In this document: in pieces, positions 44,760 through 54,683 of the stretch | Numbering within the stretch: position 1 is the first letter of the stretch | Layout: the number at the start of each line of letters is the position of its first letter | Assembly (NCBI RefSeq): GCF_003473485.1 | Contig: NC_053048.1 | Location: forward strand, 42,590,755 to 42,654,754 | Length of the DNA: 64,000 nt | Reading direction: 5' to 3' | Source: Medicago truncatula | Taxonomy: Eukaryota > Streptophyta > Magnoliopsida > Fabales > Fabaceae | Notes under the pieces: generated by a model | What the model was told of the DNA's origin: nothing | The model's input: only the letters and a program-made list of their open reading frames with translations | Databases searched by the model: none | Position numbers and translations under genes: made by a program

Positions 44760-46349
44760 AAGGAATTCAACATGTGCTCTTTGTGATGCTCGTTCCATCC
44801 TTAACAAGTCTTGTGAAATTCTTAGAACTAGGAGCAACTTTAAAAGTAAGAGTCCTTAATGATGTAGAATTTGCAAGTATGAACCGTATCAAACTCATTG
44901 CATGCTGAGAACCAGCTCTAACATGGATATTCACAATCTGCAGATTATTAAGGCAATAACTATTGCATTCTAACTCCTCTGAATGATCCGACACTTGTAT
45001 GTTACAAACATCCACGAAACTCTGAATTGTAAAAATTTAAGCGTCAAAATACAACAAGAAGAAATAAGCTAAGAAGCTTAGGTAATCATGTTTACCTGTA
45101 TAACAAGTTCAACCAAGCCAGAAGCACATTGGAGTGCACTAACAATATACAAAAGTTCTCCTCTATCATTGAAATTCACATTACCCAATTTCAGATACTT
45201 CATGGAGCTGAACGAGCTTTTTAGCAGCGTTTGAGGAATGATATTTGCATACTGCATCTATGCATATGAAAAATAATAACTTTCAGCATATATATTGGAT
45301 TGGACCATCGATCAAAATTCAACATTGCTTCTCTTTTAACTATACAAACTGCAAGGCCAGGCAAGATAGAAGTGTGATAATAAGTCAAATATAAATTTGA
45401 ACAAATCCATATATGTCAACAGAATATTATGCTTTGTTTAATACCAAACTAACATGTGAGATAGAATCTTACCCAACTGAAAATAATAAATATACAATCT
45501 ATAGTGATGTTTGTTTTCTAACCTTGTAAACACCGAGTCATGGACCAATAGAAAGCCTTTGAATGTTTTTTGGTAAACTTTTGATCAAACCAAATACATA
45601 CGCATCCATTAGTAGCTTTGAGTGTAAGATCAATCAAATTAATTGCTTTCTTGAGACAAATTGACTTCATCTCTTGATGAAATTGTAGCAATAAGACTTT
45701 GAGAGTAGTAACAGAAATATCAAAATATTCAAAACCTTCACAAAATTGAATGCTGAGCTTTTCAAGTAATGGACAGCCAGAAATAAGACCCTCAAGTGCA
45801 CCGGACTCGAATGTAACATTAGATAAGTGAAGATTAAGCAATCTTTTAAAGCCTCAGAAATCATGTGGAATTGACAAGTTAAATCCGGAAAATTTGAAGT
45901 AAGTCAACTCCTTACAAGCGAGGACAGTATATGGCATTTGATCGACATGTGTTCCGTAGTTCAAAAGCTCGAGATGTTTAATATCCCTCCTAGACAAGAA
46001 CGGAATCCACGTACTGAGGAATTCAATTATGATCTTGAAATTGTAGTCATAAGGTATGAAAAGATGAAACTTATGTATCGGACCGTTGTGTTGCATAAGA
46101 ACATCTGTGATGATTTTAGAAGCTACAGGGCCAGGGTAATCGAGATCCTTGTACTCGTCAAAATAGTCTTCACCAAACCAAAGTTGTGGGGCTGAAGTTC
46201 ACATATACCTCCAATTTTTTGACAAAATACTAGTCCTAACTAGGTCTTTGATGTACAAGCGTGCTAGGATATCATCAATAACATTACATGGTAAGTCACT
46301 GATTCGATCAATGTGATCATGATTGGCCTTCTTGTTAGACAGAGTCATA
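44760..46349 (-). pseudogene. F-box/FBD/LRR pseudogene, full-length paralogue
   Basis: This has the same three-exon layout as the intact gene. Exon 1 is about 46349-45536 (start MTLSNKKA), exon 2 about 45256-45095, exon 3 about 45024-44760. Damage in exon 1: an in-frame TGA at 46201-46199 replaces the Trp of the KWTKAP region, another TGA at 45856-45854 replaces a Ser, a 4-bp insertion near 45600 shifts the frame after CVC, and a further stop (TGA) follows before the exon end. Exon 2 is open and only 5 of 162 bases differ from the intact gene. Exon 3 has a frameshift that removes the end (TRLVKDGTSITKSTC). It cannot encode a full protein. A matching 5'-UTR acceptor (TTTGTAG before the ATG) and leader (47101) are kept, so it may still be transcribed. 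Confidence 0.88.
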
Positions 46350-47390
46350 AGGTAACTACAAATTCAAGCAAGCACAAGTGTAAATATTACAATCCACACT
46401 ACAAAGATCTGAGTATAACTTGAAGTTGGTACTAAAAAGTTTGAGTTGTAAATTAAGTTACAGAAATTTCAAGACTCAAGTCAAGCATGTTGGAAAGATT
46501 CAGACTTCGATGCATGCATGAGTCATGTTTTAGAAGTTTGAAGATGCAGTGGAGTTTCAAAAGCTTCAACCATAGAAATTTCAGAATAGTCAATACAAAA
46601 TCTTTCTTACTTTAACGAGCAAACTAGGAATTTTAAAAAAATAAATAAATAAATTGTATCCGGTCTAAGAACCGACCCGTTTAAAAAGCCAGAGCAATAA
46701 ACTAGAGCTCATTAAAATTGGCACCGGAATTCAAAATTGAGACTATAAGAAGAGCACATTCCAATGTCTCAAACATATATAGTTGCGCCAACCCATGTGG
46801 GTTGCATGCTATGAGAAGTGAATGTGAGGCACGGATACCAACGGATACGACACCGACACTGAAACATAGCTAATCATTTGAAAATAACATTATTCAGTGT
46901 AATTGTAAGTGTCGGTGTCGTGTGTCCGAAACCGGGACACACCTAGTCGGAGGAGTGTCTGTGCTTCATAGGATAGGATGTAACTAATTTCGAAAAGTGA
47001 AGTAATTTCAGTGCACTGATAACAGATCATGGTTATCAATCCTGATACAAAAAGTAAGGATTGGATGAAAAGTAAATGAAAGAGTAAAGATTTGTGATTT
47101 TCTTACAGTTGAGAGTGAGACAGCTCCGGCGATGGGTGGTGGCGGAGCTGCTATCCGGCCGCCGTGTAAATGTCCAGACAACACAAGGGTCTTTACGTAT
47201 CCGGGTATCCCTATCTTTATCAGACACGAAATGGAATTGGCTTTGTATTGAAGGGACCAACATGCCCTGCCCTCATTTAACTGTTGGGTCCAATTTCAGA
47301 AAATGCAAAAATTGGTGACTAAAATTGCAAAATTAAAAAATGTGAAGACCAAAATATAAAACTTATGAGAAACTTCTTGATCGCTAGAGT
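46350..47390. other. Upstream region of the F-box pseudogene
   Basis: About 46980-47170 matches the upstream/leader region of the intact gene. On the minus strand it includes CTCACTCTCAACT with donor GTAAG at 47106. Around 46840-46950 there is a near-palindromic repeat of CGACACCGACACT with AGTGTCGGTGTCGTGTGTCC, perhaps a MITE. No independent gene was identified. Confidence 0.45.
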
Positions 47391-48730
47391 GCGTTTGGAT
47401 GAGAGATTGTTTTGTAGTGTAATGTTTTAAGAGCATTTAAATCTTTTTAGATAAATTTAAAAAAAAAAATTGAAGGAGAAAATAAAGTTTTAGATAAATT
47501 TCATTGTTTGGATGATTAATGTGGATAAAAATTTATAAATCCAAGTTAAATTTATAGAATATCAAATCATATCTAAAATCATGAATTTCAAATTTCTTCA
47601 TTCATAAATTTTTTTCAAAATTTCCAACTTAGTCCTCGTAATCTTCATATTGGCTCCTATAAATTTTAAAAAATTACTAATTAGCCCCAATATTTTAAAA
47701 CATTACGATTTGGCCCTCAAAAATTTCAAAATAAAAAAATGGCCCCTAATTTTTATTCCATAATTTGAAAATTGACCCTAATTTTTCAAGTTTCACCCGA
47801 AAATTTAAAATTTATAAAAGTAACGCAAAATATTAACAAATAGATTTTTTTATTACTCTATTCAAACAAAAATATTTATAAATGAAAACAATTCAATTGA
47901 ATTGTTTAAAATTTTAGCTTCTTTAAAAATTTCCAATTACTTTATTCAAACACCTTCTTATGTTATTATTTGCAAATATCATCATTACAATTTTGAGACC
48001 AATCAAAGTCACTCGGAAGCATATTTCCTGCTGTAACATCAGCAAGATGCTGTAAAGCGTGTGAGCCGTCCGATCAAAGATAAGTGGTTGAGATCAAACT
48101 GTGTTAAAGCTAGCAGAATAAATATGAACCGTTGGATCAATGTTTTATGACTGAGATTGACCGCTGCGTGAAGCAATTACAACAGGGGATCCAGGTCCAA
48201 GTCACTCAAGTGTTTTGCAAATATGTGACACTTGATCATATACTGTGTTACCTCCTTACATCCGAGTTGGGGGTTGGGGTTGTTGGCTAGATTTTTTTTT
48301 TTGTTTATATATATATATTTTTTTTGTGGTGGCCGGAGTTTGAATCCTAGACTTTACATATATTATGCATTATTCATATCAATTGAGCTAAGCTTACATG
48401 ACGTTTATATTTATACTAATTAGCTATATAGGGAAATAAAATTTTAGGGAGCTACAGGGACAAAAATATAAATTTTTCGCTATGGCTTATGAGAGACATC
48501 TACGTGTACATGAAATTGTCGAAGTCTAAATGGGAAGTGTCATCTTATCTTATGTTTACTAAAGTCAGATGAGAAGATTGCACTTTTGTTTATGCTTTTG
48601 TCCATTAGAAGTTTTTGCATCAACAGCATGTACCCATTTAGAAGCTTACCGTGATATATTATCTAGCTCCCAGGGCCCCTCGGAGTCTTCTTCAACAAAT
48701 GTTCTGAGTACATTATTTTTATTTTTTTAA
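47391..48730. other. Gene-free spacer with SINE and MITE traces
   Basis: About 47390-47960 has weakly inverted ends (GTGCGTTTGGATGAG against TTATTCAAACACC) and a low-complexity core of TTTTAAAA-type words. A minus-strand SINE tail is at about 48300-48405: read in reverse it begins GTAAGCTTAGCTCAATTG, has GATTCAAACTCCGG as B-box, and ends in A. The rest shows nothing recognisable. Confidence 0.45.
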
Positions 48731-48737
48731 AAGGTTC

Positions 48738-48845
48738 TGAGTACATTATTATCTATATGTACATTCTCCTTCGATCAGTTTTTGCATATTGATATTGGTT
48801 TAAGGTCTTGAACTCAGGTTTTCAGGTGAAATTGTGCCGTTAAAC
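48738..48845 (+). pseudogene. KOB1 intron 8 fragment
   Basis: ACATTCTCCTT, ATCAGTTTTTGCAT and GAACTCAGGTTTTCAGGTGA follow the same order as KOB1 intron 8 (about 30830-30920: ACATTCTCCTT, ATCAGTTTTTGCATC, GCACTCAGGTTTCCTGGGGA). A GTTCTGAGTACATTATT word just before it is tandemly duplicated (about 48700 and 48735). GAGTACATTATTAT also occurs inside the 41.3-kb KOB1 fragment, so the two fragments share an origin. Confidence 0.65.
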
Positions 48846-49017
48846 CTTTTTAGATGAAAACAATTATAGAAACATAAAAACATATATCATATTTGAATCC
48901 ACTGATTCAATAGGGATGCAATGAAAGCTAATATGCACGACCAAATAAATTGTGCAAATCACACGAATCCATAAAAAAAGAGTGAGCTTGCCATTCAAGG
49001 TGACAACTAGGCTACCC

Positions 49018-49155
49018 ATGAAAGAATGATGGGTAATTTACCCCAACCAATACACATTAGCCACATAAGCACATATTCATGAACTATCTTGACCCCACAA
49101 ATAAATTGCTCATTTTCATTGGTTGGTGGGTAAATTACCCACCATTCTTCAAAGG
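49018..49155. mobile_element. MITE pair, copy 1
   Basis: GAATGATGGGTAATTTACCCC and its inverted counterpart GGGTAAATTACCCACCATTC bound a core with CACATTAGCCACATAAGCAC. The same unit is at 54003-54146. Both copies extend outward with GGTGACAACTAGG..ACCCATG on the left, and TCTTCAAAG on the right. No target duplication was settled. Confidence 0.75.
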
Positions 49156-49290
49156 TAATTTAGAAAAAACCGCCATTCAATTACTGTGCTTTTTAATTCT
49201 CATATGCCCAACAATATTTATGACTATCTTTCCGTCTCTCTGATGTCTTCCATTGACGGTAGTTACCAACCTCTATATCGTGACTTTTGC

Positions 49291-50102
49291 GAGTTCATGT
49301 TTGCTCCATTTTGGTTTGCTCAATTTATCCCATTTCAATCATAGATGTATGACATGTGGCAAAAATAAAATCAATGGTTGTGATTAAAAGGTTTGAAAAA
49401 AACATTTGTTTGATGAATAACAAATCCCACGAGCGTTTCCTCTTCTGTGGACAACAACACGCATCCACTGTCCTTTCCTTCTTCCTCTTCCCATAATCAC
49501 CGCCGTCTCTCCCTCTCGTCGTCGGCGCCGACGCGGCTCTATCCTTTTTTTGCTGCACATCGTCTGGCCAATTTTGGCCTTATTTACTTTATACAGATCC
49601 ATGAATCCCTTGCCAAAATCACATTCCTTCTCAACCAAATTGAATAACAAATCATATGCTAATTTCATGATTCAGTTTCTTCTTCTTTCACATCGAATTT
49701 CCGTTCAGCTCATGTTAAAGAGATTGGAGACAAAGATCTTTCTCTTTAGCCGTCGGATCTGTGTTGTTCCACTTCTTCAATTTCTCTCTTGATTTGATTT
49801 TTGAGTTGTGGAATGTGGTTCTCTCCGACGACGTTGCGTTGTTTCGCCGCCGCTTTAGAACGGTAGCCGGAAGAAGAGTTGCAGCGGTGAGTATGAGAAG
49901 AGGAAGAAGAAATGTGCGCGTTGTTGTATCTGATAAAACGACAGAGGAAACGTGCGCGTGGGTTTTTCTATTTATCAAACAAGTGTTTTTTCCAAATCTT
50001 TTAATCACAGCCATTGATTTTATTTTTGCCACATGTCATACATCTATGACGTGAAATGGGGTAAATAAATTGAGTAAACATAAATGGAGCAAAGATGGAC
50101 TC
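49291..50102. mobile_element. Mutator-like element, Pack-MULE candidate
   Basis: The 812-bp element has 155-bp terminal inverted repeats (GAGTTCATGTTTGCTCC at the left, GAGTCCATCTTTGCTCC inward from the right). It is flanked by perfect 9-bp repeats GACTTTTGC at 49282-49290 and 50103-50111. The 500-bp interior is much richer in G/C than the surroundings, with CGTCGTCGGCGCCGACGCGG near 49515 and GACGACGTTGCGTTGTTTCG near 49826. It holds several short ORFs in both directions but no transposase. A GC-rich, gene-like interior between MULE ends is what a Pack-MULE carrying a captured gene fragment looks like. The donor is unknown. Confidence 0.85.
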
Positions 50103-50111
50103 GACTTTTGC

Positions 50112-50649
50112 TTGGTTTTTATATTCACTTCGTCTTCTTTTCATTTTCTTTAATTTTGCATGGAATATGAGCAAGGAAAAGAAATTCAATTCACCTGCGG
50201 TTCTTTAATTATGTTATTTTACACATTTCTAAATGATATTTTTATCAGGAATACTAAATTGTACCTTTTTTTTTTCTCACTTATCCAAATCATTCACGTC
50301 TTTTTAAAATTGCGGTGTTTATCAACCTCTATGTTGACCTTTATCTTTTCTCTTATTTTTCTTGTTAACATCTTGTTTGATGATAAATACCAGCAGTCCA
50401 ATTGTTTCTTTTGAGGGTTCAATAGTTGTTTGTTGTGCTCAGGTGTTTTTGTTTTTGTTTACCTAACAAATTGTAGGCTGTTTGAAGCTTCGTGCTTATT
50501 CGTGCATCAAGAGTGTCGTGCTATATAGCACCACTCGAGATGCAATATCTATAACATTTGATAATAAATCCTATTTTGGAGAATAACAAAGCAAAGACAA
50601 CATAGAATTGTGGTGTTGAAAACTAAAAAAATTATTAATTACGTACAAA
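50112..50649. other. Spacer without a gene
   Basis: T-rich DNA, with an 84-codon hydrophobic plus-strand ORF at 50160-50414 that lacks any known motif and is probably chance. Confidence 0.4.
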
Positions 50650-51225
50650 ATAAAGGATTTAATGCGTATTTTTTATGATGTCCGTTCCATACGAGACAAG
50701 TCTTGTGTAATGTTTAACAACATTGGTGCGTGTGATCTCGTATAACCAAGATCAACTTCAAAAATAAGATGTTTAACATTGCAAAATTTGCAAGTATGAA
50801 CCATATCAAACTAAATTGACCCTTACAAACTCATAGCATGTTGGTGTACCTACCTAAAACATAGGTATTCATCGTATGAAGTTGATTAAGGCAACAACTA
50901 TTGCATTTTGACACTGCTTTGAATGGTCAAGACAATTGTGTAGTATCTACGTAGCTTTTACTCTCCATTATAAAAAGGGTTTTGTCAACGAGTGTCTCTG
51001 AAACACTCTTTAAGAATTTCAAAAAAAGAAATTATTTTATAAAATAATCAAGTATTTCGATTTTCAATGCATTAATTACACATGTTTTCATAAAAAATTA
51101 TCTTTTAGAAGTCTTAAGAGTGCTCGGGAACACTCATTAACATTTCCCTGTAAAAATAGAGTCAAAATACGACAATAAGAAACAAAAAGGTAAGTAGCAT
51201 AGATATTATATGCATGTATGAAAAT
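50650..51225 (-). pseudogene. F-box/FBD exon 3 and intron 2 relic with MITE
   Basis: Minus-strand match to exon 3: GATGTCCGTTCCATACGAGA, then CTTGTGTAATGTTTAACAAC, and AATTTGCAAGTATGAACC are shared with the cluster gene. Intron 2 sequence (GTCAAAATACGACAATAAGA) follows. A 172-bp MITE is inserted at 50977-51148. The remaining 5' parts of this copy are not here. Upstream on the same strand comes the RGG gene copy and then an F-box-type leader at 53641. Confidence 0.7.
50977..51148. mobile_element. MITE (GGGAAATGTTAA family) in an F-box relic
   Basis: It ends AGAGTGCTCGGGAACACTCA then TTAACATTTCCC, and starts GGGTTTTGTCAACGAGTG. Flanks TTATAAAAA and TGTAAAAAT agree at most positions of a 9-bp duplication. 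It is 172 bp and non-coding. Confidence 0.7.
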
Positions 51226-52163
51226 ATTAATCATTTTTCCTCAACTCAAATTTACCAAAAGTCAATTTTACACAACTATCCAAACATAAATTGATAAAAA
51301 TAAAATAAAATAAAAATTCATGAATGTACGTGTCCGTAAATACAAGTGTTTGCTTGATATCGCGTTAAGTTTGGCAAAATCACAATGAATCTATGATTTT
51401 ACAATAGCTACAATTTGTAGCTTTGACAAAATTATTGTGCCACCATGATTTTGTTCAAGCCACCATTATATCAAATATGCACTAAAATTGTAAACAAAAA
51501 AAAAATGCACTAAATCAATTTACGCTCAACTTGCTTTCAATCAAAAATACGTTTAATAAAATTGATTACGAACCATAGCTTCAAATTAGAACCAAGTTTT
51601 ATATAAAAGCGGTCAAACATGTAAAATCAGTTGTTTGTCTATGGAATCACTTTTGAGTCTCCTAAAAATGAATCCAAAATAATTGATGGTTTTATGAAAT
51701 TATTTTTGATTAAAAATTGAATAGAAAGTAATTAATATTTGAATAAATGTAGAATATGAGATCGATAATAGATATTAGGGGGGGAAATTGAGAGAAAAGT
51801 TAAGAATCGTACATAATTTCAAGTTTGAATCCAATATATTCTGAACATTTAAACTTGTCCAACTCACATTTAGTTGTATGCATCAAGGAGCAAAGGTCAT
51901 CAAAGTTACAAGAATTATACCTCTCATTTCATTACTGTAGGTATAATTCTTAAATTACAAACACCATGAACCATAAAGTCATCTTGATGACTGTAACAAA
52001 ACTGAAAAATACATAATTCTTCTTATATGATGTAATATCACATATATAACACCAACCAAGTTAACAAAACTTATATCCTCAACTACTTTCACAAAACAGG
52101 CCTTTCAGCAGCTTTATAGAGTCTTTGCTTGCTTGCTTGCAGCACAAAGCATTTGATCTACAT
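51226..52163. other. Spacer and 3' side of the truncated RGG gene
   Basis: AT-rich and gene-free. From about 52000 the text CTTCTTATATGATGTAATAT is shared with the 3' flanks of the paralogues (57138 and 62710) and is therefore probably 3' UTR. Confidence 0.5.
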
Positions 52164-52959
52164 TTACCTTGTCCATCCTCCTCCTCTTCCTCTATTTCTT
52201 CCTCTTCCTCTTCCTCTTCCTCTATTCATCTGATACTCATTATTGCCATAATGATTTTCAGGGCTCTTAGACCATGACATGTTGTTTTCTCTCCTTCTGC
52301 TATATCCATCCCATGTTCCCCAATTCCCACTCCCACCATTTCTTCCTTGTTGGTACTTGTTATGCAAGTCACCACCATAGTGCTCCCTCTGAATCCACCT
52401 CTGAGAATCATTGTGACTATTTTGCCAACCATATTGTTTTGCATGTTCATCAATTGGAGGAAGATATTGTTCCCAAGAGTTTGTTTCATTATTTTCATGT
52501 TGATTTGATTCCCATCCCTGACCAGCATAATTTGGCTCAGAAGGCTTTCTAACTTCTTCTTTTTCTTCTTCGTCCCCCCATCCTGGACCTGAAAAGGAAT
52601 GACTCAAGAGAAAAGAGCTACTGAGAATCACGGCCTCCTCGCCTTTTTCTTCTATGTTGCGGCGGGCTACTGCTTCTCTTTCCACATCCAGATATAGTTC
52701 AGGATCAATAGTTGCATTCCAATCTACATCATCGAGGTATATGTTAGGATCAGGCAATGGTATGTCACAGGGAAGGCCGTTGATCTCAGCCCAAAACCTG
52801 TTTTTTGCATTGTTGAATGCCTCTTTTACAGCAGAGTCATCCCAGTTTACCACATTGGGATGTAGAGACATATACCTCTTGACTTCTATTAGCTTTCGCC
52901 ATGGAACTGCACCAATCGAAGCACAAAACTTCTTTTCCCACAAAGGCACTGCTTGATAC
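52164..52959 (-). pseudogene. 5'-truncated RGG-tailed protein copy (copy A)
   Basis: On the minus strand the exon is open from its acceptor (about 52960) to the stop. It contains the family core: PLWEKKFCASIGAVPWRKL, WDDSAVKEAF and PLPDPNIYLDDVDW, a Trp/Glu-rich middle, and an RG-repeat tail. Compared with copies B and C the first exon (MDNWRKNQ type) is absent, about 7 bp are lost at the exon start (which changes the phase), and the conserved tail ending in TPxAW is gone because the frame stops after GGGWTR. Intron homology to copy B continues only to about 53400. Just beyond, at 53500-53700, the sequence becomes an F-box-cluster leader with a splice donor. The first in-frame ATG inside the exon is at 52871. 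It may be transcribed from the foreign leader but is probably not a full-function gene. Confidence 0.65.
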
Positions 52960-53499
52960 CTGTGAACCAAAAGGAATCAGATGATAATTAAAGATTAACC
53001 TATTATCACGATGAGATTGCCTGCCACTAAAGAGTGACTCAAAGTCTAAACAAGTTTAAATACACGATTTTCACAATAAGAAATCCAACAAAAACATGGT
53101 TAATAAAAATAAAATGAATACAATTCATGAGAGAATGTATATGAGAAACTAACATGAATACATAATATACAGAAAATCTGAAGTAGTGAAAATTCAACGA
53201 CCTCACACATCATACCGCAATCTCAATCTAACCAATAGATACCTACTTGAACATCGCCAAAATCAATATATTTTCTGATCAAATGTAACCAAAAATCAAT
53301 ATAATTTCAGGTACATAAGATAGACTAATAAAAGGAAATTTAGTTTTCTTACATTACTCAATTTCAATGGCGATCGCTGTCTAACCAATATTAAATACCT
53401 AGACCAACATTGTTGAAATAGAGGAAACTGAGACATATGATGAAACCGTGTGTTTAAACCAGACATCGGATTCGATGTTATATAAGCTCAAAACAATAA

Positions 53500-53700
53500 T
53501 TGCACAAAATAAACATAGGCGATATTGTCCGTATTTACATGATATGATATGCCTATACAATAAATCATAGTAATCACACAATCCATAATATTATTAATAA
53601 GTAAATGAAAGGATAGTGATTAGCGTGATTTTTCATGTAACCTTACTGTTGAGAGTGAGTCGCTGCAAATGTACGGCGCCATGTTTATGTTTGTTTGTTG
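53500..53700 (-). promoter_or_regulatory. F-box-type upstream/leader block ahead of RGG copy A
   Basis: The words TGATATGCCTATACAATAAA, AGTAAATGAAAGGATAG and, on the minus strand, GACTCACTCTCAACA with donor GTAAGG match the upstream/leader regions of the FBD gene (about 40080-40340) and pseudogene (about 47050-47120). It is followed on the minus strand by RGG copy A rather than an F-box exon. An ATG in good context (AAACATGGCG) lies in the leader near 53684, but its frame would not agree with copy A. Confidence 0.6.
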
Positions 53701-54508
53701 AAAAGTTCACACAAACAAACGTTTTAGTCCTTGAGAACAAAATTTGACACTAGAGAAAAATAAAAGTAATTTTTATTTCGTGAAAAGTAAAAGTCAACTT
53801 AACCCTTATGTGAATCATCATCAGAAAAAAAAAAAAAAAAAAGAATTAAATTCTAACCATAGTTCTTTAAAAAAAAAATCTAACCATAGTTTTTTTTACA
53901 AGAATTCTAACCATAGTTAAAAAGAGATAATTTCCCTTAAAAAATAGAGATAATTTATTCTCCCACAATAATAATTAATTAAAGGTGACAACTAGGGTAC
54001 CCATGGAAGAATGGTGAGTAATTTACCCCCAACCAATACACATTAGCCACATAAGCACATTTTTAAGTGGTATCATGAACTATCTTGACCCCACCAACAA
54101 ATTGCTCATTTTCGTTGGTTGGTGGATAAATTATCCACCATTCTTCAAAGTTAATCTAGAAAAAACCGTAATTAAAAAGAAATAATTTGGTCCCTCGGCA
54201 TTAGGTTTGTGTCGAAATAAACACATTTGCACGATTAGAGCTAGTTTTTTCAAAAATGCCGTTAGTAGGAATCAATTTTGAATACCTTCAATATTAACAT
54301 AATTTTTTTTTTTTTGAGGGAATGTTAACATAAACTTGAATTTGGTGTTTTATCAAAGTTTAATTCTACTTATTCATTGAAGCATGCAAGTTTATTCAAG
54401 AATTACTTTTTGGCCTAACCAACAAGTTGCGTAAACCCCCACATCTAGGTTATTGGTAATTGCATTTTACACTTTTTTGCATGAAAATGATCAAGGTCAT
54501 TTTTCGTT
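53701..54508. other. Spacer with MITE copy 2
   Basis: It contains the second copy (about 54003-54146) of the GGGTAATTTACC MITE listed at 49018, with the same flanking GGTGACAACTAGG word. A-rich runs are at about 53830 and 53870. No gene was seen. Confidence 0.5.
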
Positions 54509-54683
54509 GGGAAATGTTAACTAGTGTCTCCGGAGCACTAGTTAAAAAGATAAATATAATATTATTTTGTATTGAAAGTTGTGCTGTCATAGCATTAAAA
54601 GTTTAAAAAGTATCATTTTTGATATAAAATTTTCACTTTTAACTCCCTTAACCAGTACCTTTGGGCACCGGTTAACATGACCC
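54509..54683. mobile_element. MITE, complete copy of the GGGAAATGTTAA family
   Basis: Starts GGGAAATGTTAACTAGTG and ends CACCGGTTAACATGACCC. Flanks TTTTTCGTT and TTTTTCTTT match at eight of nine bases, supporting a 9-bp target duplication. 175 bp, non-coding. Confidence 0.75.

Noticed and set aside
45518-46096. Two minus-strand ORFs as separate small LRR genes
   Set aside because: They are consecutive pieces of one pseudogene exon separated by in-frame stops, as comparison with the intact paralogue shows.
49447-49668. Short ORFs inside the MULE as real genes
   Set aside because: They lie in overlapping frames on both strands with low-complexity Ser/Arg composition. They may derive from a captured fragment but are not supported as genes.
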